This document shows positions 6,945 to 10,753 of a DNA stretch of 10,753 nt, one piece after another. Made by a program: the position numbers and the translations under genes. The DNA is from JAKBCQ01 sp021807585. Lineage in GTDB: Bacteria; Planctomycetota; Planctomycetia; Isosphaerales; Isosphaeraceae. Within the stretch, counting starts at the first letter, position 1. Each line of letters begins with the position of its first letter. A model generated the notes under the pieces. The model ran no database searches and was not told the origin of the DNA. It worked only from the letters and a program-made list of their open reading frames with translations. The DNA lies in contig DAHWFG010000103.1 in NCBI GenBank assembly GCA_027325115.1, positions 1-10,753 of the forward strand, in the 5' to 3' direction.

Positions 6945-8210
6945 ATGATCAACCCTCGATCGCTCGATCATCCCAAATTACGTCCTCTCGTCGTCAATCG
7001 CGTCGATCAAAACGGCCGGACGTGCGCGGTCCTCGATGATCCGCTCGGCGTGGCGCAAGGTTCCGTAACGATCTCATGGGACGGGTTTTGCAAAGTCGTC
7101 CGACATTTTAACGGCGATCATTCACTGTCGACGATCCAATCGCTCGTGCTCGAGGAAACCGGCCAATATCTCGCGATTGACGAATTGGCCAAACTCGTCG
7201 ACCGCCTCGATCGCTCGATGCACCTCGACGGTCCCACCTTCGCCTCGTTTTTACAGGCGTACCGCGCCGAGCCGATTCGACCCCCGGCGCACGCGGGAGG
7301 AGCCTACGCCGGCGACGCGGCTTCGCTCAGCGATCAACTCGATCGCTTCTTTCAAGACCCGCGCGGAGCCGGGCGGCCGAGCCCGTACGCGCCGCCGAAC
7401 GGCGCCCGATCCGTCCGCGCTATCCTCGGCCCGCACATCGATTTCCATCGCGGCGGCCACATCTACACATGGCCATATCGAGACCTAGTTGAACGATCCG
7501 ACGCCGAAATCTTCGTCGTCCTCGGCGTCGCGCACCAATACTGTAAAAATCGATTCGCACTTACATACAAACATTTCGATACTCCGTTAGGTCTGGTTCG
7601 GACCGATCTCGATTACGTGCGGCGGATCGTCGATCGCACGGGCGATCAATACCTCGACGACGAGCCGGCGCATCGCACCGAGCATTCGATCGAATTCCAG
7701 GCCGTGTTTTTACGGTATCTTCTCGGCGACACACGGCCGTTCCGGATCGTGCCGATCTTGGTGGGATCGTTTCATGATTTGGTGCGAGCGCGAATCGATC
7801 CGATGACCGATCCCGAGATCGCGCGATTCGTCGCCGCGCTCCGAGACGTTGAACGTGAAAGCGCGGCGAAGGTCGCGTACATCGGCGGAATCGACCTGGG
7901 ACACATCGGCCGCGAGTTCGGCGACCCCGACTTGCTCGATCAAGAATCGCTCGATCGCCTGCGCATCTTCGACGCTTCGATGCTCGATCGAGCGATCGCG
8001 GGGGATGCTGAAGGTTGGTTCCGCATCGCCGCCGAAGTCGATAACCGCCATCGCATCTGTGGACTCGCTGCGACCTACACCCTCTTACAGACGATCGGGC
8101 CGGCGAAAGGACGAATTCTCAAGTATGATCAAGCCGTCAACGCCGCAAGAACGTGCTGCGTCAGCTTCGCCGGAGTCGTCCTCGAAACCGAATCAAACTC
8201 CAAAACATAA
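6945..8210 (+). CDS. amrB: AmmeMemoRadiSam protein B (MEMO family) with PqqD-like N-terminal domain
   Basis: The 421-residue protein combines two parts. Residues about 10-100 resemble the small PqqD-like winged-helix domain, including VLDDPLG, a Trp-Asp-Gly strand and a helix with HSLSTIQ. Residues about 112-415 are a MEMO domain: AHAGGAYAGD (115-124), GPHIDFH (162-168), GVAHQ (194-198), the EHSIEFQ motif (246-252), IDLGHIG (316-322) and the CGL motif (372-374). The four metal- or active-site-like positions of the human MEMO1 pattern appear kept: His164, His197, His320 and Cys372. MEMO proteins are metal-binding relatives of extradiol dioxygenases. In bacteria and archaea they accompany an AMMECR1 protein and a radical SAM enzyme whose chemistry is unclear. 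Neither partner lies in this window. The hydrolase follows after 48 bases on the same strand, so the two are probably one operon. Family assignment is firm; the PqqD-like call is tentative. Confidence 0.88.
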   Translation: MINPRSLDHPKLRPLVVNRVDQNGRTCAVLDDPLGVAQGSVTISWDGFCKVVRHFNGDHSLSTIQSLVLEETGQYLAIDELAKLVDRLDRSMHLDGPTFASFLQAYRAEPIRPPAHAGGAYAGDAASLSDQLDRFFQDPRGAGRPSPYAPPNGARSVRAILGPHIDFHRGGHIYTWPYRDLVERSDAEIFVVLGVAHQYCKNRFALTYKHFDTPLGLVRTDLDYVRRIVDRTGDQYLDDEPAHRTEHSIEFQAVFLRYLLGDTRPFRIVPILVGSFHDLVRARIDPMTDPEIARFVAALRDVERESAAKVAYIGGIDLGHIGREFGDPDLLDQESLDRLRIFDASMLDRAIAGDAEGWFRIAAEVDNRHRICGLAATYTLLQTIGPAKGRILKYDQAVNAARTCCVSFAGVVLETESNSKT

Positions 8211-8258
8211 CGGTTTCATCAAACGACGACGACCGATCATACTTGGGATTAGGTTATT

Positions 8259-9287
8259 ATGGAAACAAATTTAGAAGAATCGATCGCACAAGAGGTCGAA
8301 TCCGAGGCGCGAAACATCGGCGAATCCCGCACGACGGAAGTCGCCGGCTCGGCCGAGCCGCCCGACGACCGTCCGCGTTGCCCCGCCCCCGCGAACATCC
8401 GCGCCGAGGTCGAAGCGTACGATCGCCGCGCTCGGGTTTTGCAATGGGACGGGCCTCGCTACCGGATGAGGGTGCGAACGCTCGGCGAAGGCCCGCCGCT
8501 CATCTTGATTCCCGGGATCGCATCAACATACCGCAGTTATGCAATCGTGCTTAATCGGCTTGCCGTTCGCTTCCGCACATTCATTTATGATTATCCAGGA
8601 GAACATATAAACGACGGCGCGCGATTATCCAAGATCGCCCACGCCGATCTCGTCGACGATTTTTTCGGCTTGATCGACTTTTTGAATCTCGGTCGCGTGT
8701 TTCCCGTGGGGATCTCGTTCGGCGGGACGATCGCTCTCACCGCGGCGGCGCGTGAGCCGAGGCGATTCCCAAAGGTCGCGGCCCAGGGGACGTTCGCCCG
8801 CCGTGAACTCGCCCCCGCGGAACGACTGGCGCTCGCGGTTTGTCGTCATTTCCCGGGTAAACTCGCGAATCTGCCGTTTCGTGAACGCGTTCTCAGGTGG
8901 AATCACGGAGTCGAGTTTCCCACGCCGATCGCCGACCGCTGGCCGCATTACATCGAGCAAAACGGCGAAACCCCGATCGCTTCTCTCGCTCATCGCGTCG
9001 ACCTCGTCGCGCGGATCGACCTCCGTCCGATCCTCAAAAACATTCCCGTCGAAGTTCTTTTGATCCAGGGAAACGAAGATCGGGTCAATCCGCGCAAATA
9101 TTACGATGAACTGATCGCCGCGACCCCCGCGGCGCGCGGTTTGGTCGTCCCGCTCGTCGGCCATCAAACGCATTACACTCACGCCGAGCTGTTGGCGCAC
9201 ACGATCGAAGAATTCTTCCTGCCGTGCGCTCCAGGCGGATGTCCCAACGAGCCCAAATCCGGCGAACAAGCAAACGCCGCGAATTGA
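8259..9287 (+). CDS. Alpha/beta hydrolase
   Basis: The 342-residue protein has the classic alpha/beta hydrolase order. An acidic, low-complexity N-terminal tail (1-45) precedes the strand LILIPGIAST (81-90), which probably carries the oxyanion-hole backbone. The nucleophile elbow is GISFGG with Ser153. Asp274 in GNEDRVN is the probable acid, and His302 in GHQTHYTH the catalytic base. No signal peptide or membrane segment is seen, so it is probably cytoplasmic. The ATG at 8259 has only a weak TTAGG motif at 8249-8253, five bases upstream, and may depend on translation of the MEMO gene. Enzymes of this fold cleave esters, amides, epoxides or C-C bonds, and the sequence does not reveal which. 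Two Cys near the C-terminus (CAPGGC, 323-328) form an unusual CxxxxC pair. Confidence 0.88.
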   Translation: METNLEESIAQEVESEARNIGESRTTEVAGSAEPPDDRPRCPAPANIRAEVEAYDRRARVLQWDGPRYRMRVRTLGEGPPLILIPGIASTYRSYAIVLNRLAVRFRTFIYDYPGEHINDGARLSKIAHADLVDDFFGLIDFLNLGRVFPVGISFGGTIALTAAAREPRRFPKVAAQGTFARRELAPAERLALAVCRHFPGKLANLPFRERVLRWNHGVEFPTPIADRWPHYIEQNGETPIASLAHRVDLVARIDLRPILKNIPVEVLLIQGNEDRVNPRKYYDELIAATPAARGLVVPLVGHQTHYTHAELLAHTIEEFFLPCAPGGCPNEPKSGEQANAAN

Positions 9288-9322
9288 CGATCGATTCATC
9301 ATACGCGAGCCGCCGCTTAACG

Positions 9323-9367
9323 TTCTAACCGTGAATGCTATCGACCTACGAACATTCACGGCTAGAA
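9323..9367. repeat. 14/15-bp inverted repeat between hydrolase and ATPase
   Basis: TTCTAACCGTGAATG (9323-9337) and CATTCACGGCTAGAA (9353-9367) match at 14 of 15 positions around a 15-base loop. No T-run follows on either strand, so a standard intrinsic terminator is not supported. GAATGCTA is also repeated directly at 9333-9340 and 9365-9372, 32 bases apart. A short palindrome ATGCTAAGCAT (9367-9377) leads into the ATPase start. It could end hydrolase transcription, be an operator, or be a relic of an inserted element. Confidence 0.5.
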
Positions 9368-9375
9368 TGCTAAGC

Positions 9376-10753
9376 ATGGACAAGACAGTCAGCAAATCCG
9401 ATTCGGGCGGCATCCACACCGATCTCTTGCGCGTCTTTCGCGAGCAGAATCCGTGGCACGAAACAGGACGAGTTCCCGACGCGTGGGCCTAAAGCGTCGA
9501 GAGGTCGATCGCAAAGTATGTCCACATTCGTCTGAGAATAGATGGACTGACTGAGCCGCACCGGTTTCAGTTATTGATCGGCCCACGCCGCGTCGGCAAA
9601 ACGACGGTGATGTACCAAACCGTCAGAAATCTGCTTCATTACGGCGTCCCCAAAGAGTCGATCTGGTGGTTGCGGCTCGATCACCCCATTCTGATGCGCT
9701 TTTCTCTCGATCAATTATGTTCGATGATAATGGATCGCGTTCGCGACAAGGGATTCGATTTTGTTTACTTCTTTTTTGACGAGCTGACATACGCCGACGA
9801 TTGGGATTTATGGCTCAAGACGTTTTACGACGATCATAGGCCGATGAGGATACTGGGAACTTCGAGCTCGACCGCGGCGCTGCGCGATCGAAGGCTCGAG
9901 AGCGGCGTCGGAAGACGGGAGGAGAAGTTTCTACCGCCTTATTCATATATAGAATATCTCTCATTACTTGGGATCGATTACTCGCTTATCAATGTAAGTT
10001 CTCTCGCTTCACGATTAATTATGATTACGCAAAGCTTAGATAATAATTCATAATAAACATATCCTCAATTTTTACGCAAATATCTTCTGACCGGCGGATT
10101 TCCCGAATTGCTGCTCGCGACCGGAGCGAATAAGAAAGACGAGGAAACCGCGCTCCTTGAATCACAGCGGATTCTCCGTTCCGATGCGATTGAAAGAGCG
10201 ATCTACAAAGACATACCCCAGGCGTTTCGCGTCGATAACCCGAAGCTCCTCGAACGCTTGCTTTACACGCTCGCGGGACAAATCACCGGTATCCTCTCTC
10301 CACAAAGCATCTGCTCCGATCTGGGAGGAATGTCTCAGCCGACGTTCTCACGTTATCTCGGCTATCTTGAAAGCGCGTTTCTCGTGTTCACTCTCGAGAA
10401 TTATTCAGGAAACGAATCGGTCGTCCAAAAGCGAGGCCGCAAGCTCTATTTCGTCGATTCGGCGATCCGCAACGCGGCGCTCCAACGCGGGATCGCCCCG
10501 CTCACCGACTCCAAAGAAATGGGGCTCTTGATCGAAAACATGGCCGCGGCGCACCTTCACGCTCTCGGCAGAGAAAGCCGGGTGCGGATGTATTATTGGC
10601 GCGAAAAACAAGACGAAGTCGATCTGATTTACGATCAACCAGGCGAACCGCTCGCTTTCGAGATCGGCATGTCGGAACATCACGATCGCAAAGGGCTCCG
10701 CGCTTTGATCAAAAGGTATCCAAAATTCCAGAATCGCTGTTATGTCGTCGCGC
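9376..10753 (+). pseudogene. Interrupted AAA_14/DUF4143 ATPase, runs off the window end
   Basis: A single frame runs from ATG 9376 to the last base and encodes a recognisable ATPase, but it contains TAA at 9490 and a double TAA at 10051-10056. Parts in order: an N-terminal stretch containing NPWHETGRVPDAW; Walker A GPRRVGKTT (near 9580-9606); RLDHP (9676-9690); Walker B YFFFDE (9766-9783); the sensor-like GTSSSTAALRDRRLESG (9856-9906). After the double stop come LLTGGFPELL (10084-10113), RAIYKDIPQ (10195-10221) and the C-terminal YYWREKQDEVDLIY (10591-10632) with PLAFEIG, the DUF4143 nuclease-like part. Just after 9488 another frame reads LKRREVDRKV, which fits the family better than the codons in frame, so the first stop may come from a one-base deletion compensated by an insertion within about 40 bases. 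The double stop sits in a variable, AT-rich linker. No good start precedes the Walker A after the first stop; the TTG at 9574 would remove the strand before it. It is most likely a recent pseudogene, though separate translation of fragments cannot be excluded. Confidence 0.75.

Noticed and set aside
8625..9419. 264-residue open frame on the minus strand
   Set aside because: It lies opposite the alpha/beta hydrolase, whose catalytic motifs are clear. The frame is Arg/Asp-rich with no recognisable domain, as expected of the antisense of a GC-rich gene.
9376..10753. Reassignment of TAA to an amino acid
   Set aside because: The MEMO gene ends at TAA at a sensible place and other genes use TGA. 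The stops are concentrated in one gene, so decay is simpler.

Overview
The window is GC-rich chromosomal DNA that looks like a planctomycete, most probably of the Isosphaera/Singulisphaera type. This is inferred from three things: an ECF-type sigma factor overlapping a very large Ser/Thr kinase that carries a transmembrane segment and TPR repeats, the kinase's N-terminal region and DFN variant of the DFG motif, and the general codon style. The genus is not certain.

Layout: (1) 1-4151, the C-terminal end of a sigma-70 family factor (region 4 helix-turn-helix) whose stop overlaps the start of a 1294-residue membrane-anchored Ser/Thr kinase with a long C-terminal TPR region. This is probably a translationally coupled signalling pair. 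(2) 4152-4665, a non-coding interval holding a minus-strand tRNA-Leu(GAG) with a clear promoter, a 15-bp inverted repeat just beyond its 3' end, a 7-bp inverted repeat covering its -35 box and a perfect 16-bp palindrome. (3) 4666-6777, a secreted zinc metallopeptidase of the HExxH gluzincin type, resembling M30/hyicolysin. (4) 6945-9287, a probable two-gene operon: an AmmeMemoRadiSam protein B (MEMO) homologue with a PqqD-like N-terminal domain, then an alpha/beta hydrolase. A TATAAT box and a long-range inverted repeat lie upstream. (5) 9288-9375, a short gap with a 14/15 inverted repeat. (6) 9376 to the window end, an ATPase of the AAA_14/DUF4143 type whose frame is interrupted by in-frame TAA codons at 9490, 10051 and 10054 but is otherwise continuous to the edge. 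I call it a recently broken gene.

The sigma factor and kinase form an evident functional unit. The MEMO protein and hydrolase are likely co-transcribed, but I cannot say what pathway they serve. The protease, tRNA and ATPase appear unrelated neighbours.

The signals most worth a second look are the interrupted ATPase, the extreme abundance of the palindrome CGATCG (about 64 copies by hand count), the PqqD-like/MEMO fusion, and the near-perfect inverted repeats in each of the three larger intergenic spaces. I did not find a defence island, CRISPR array, transposase or any clearly new multi-gene system.
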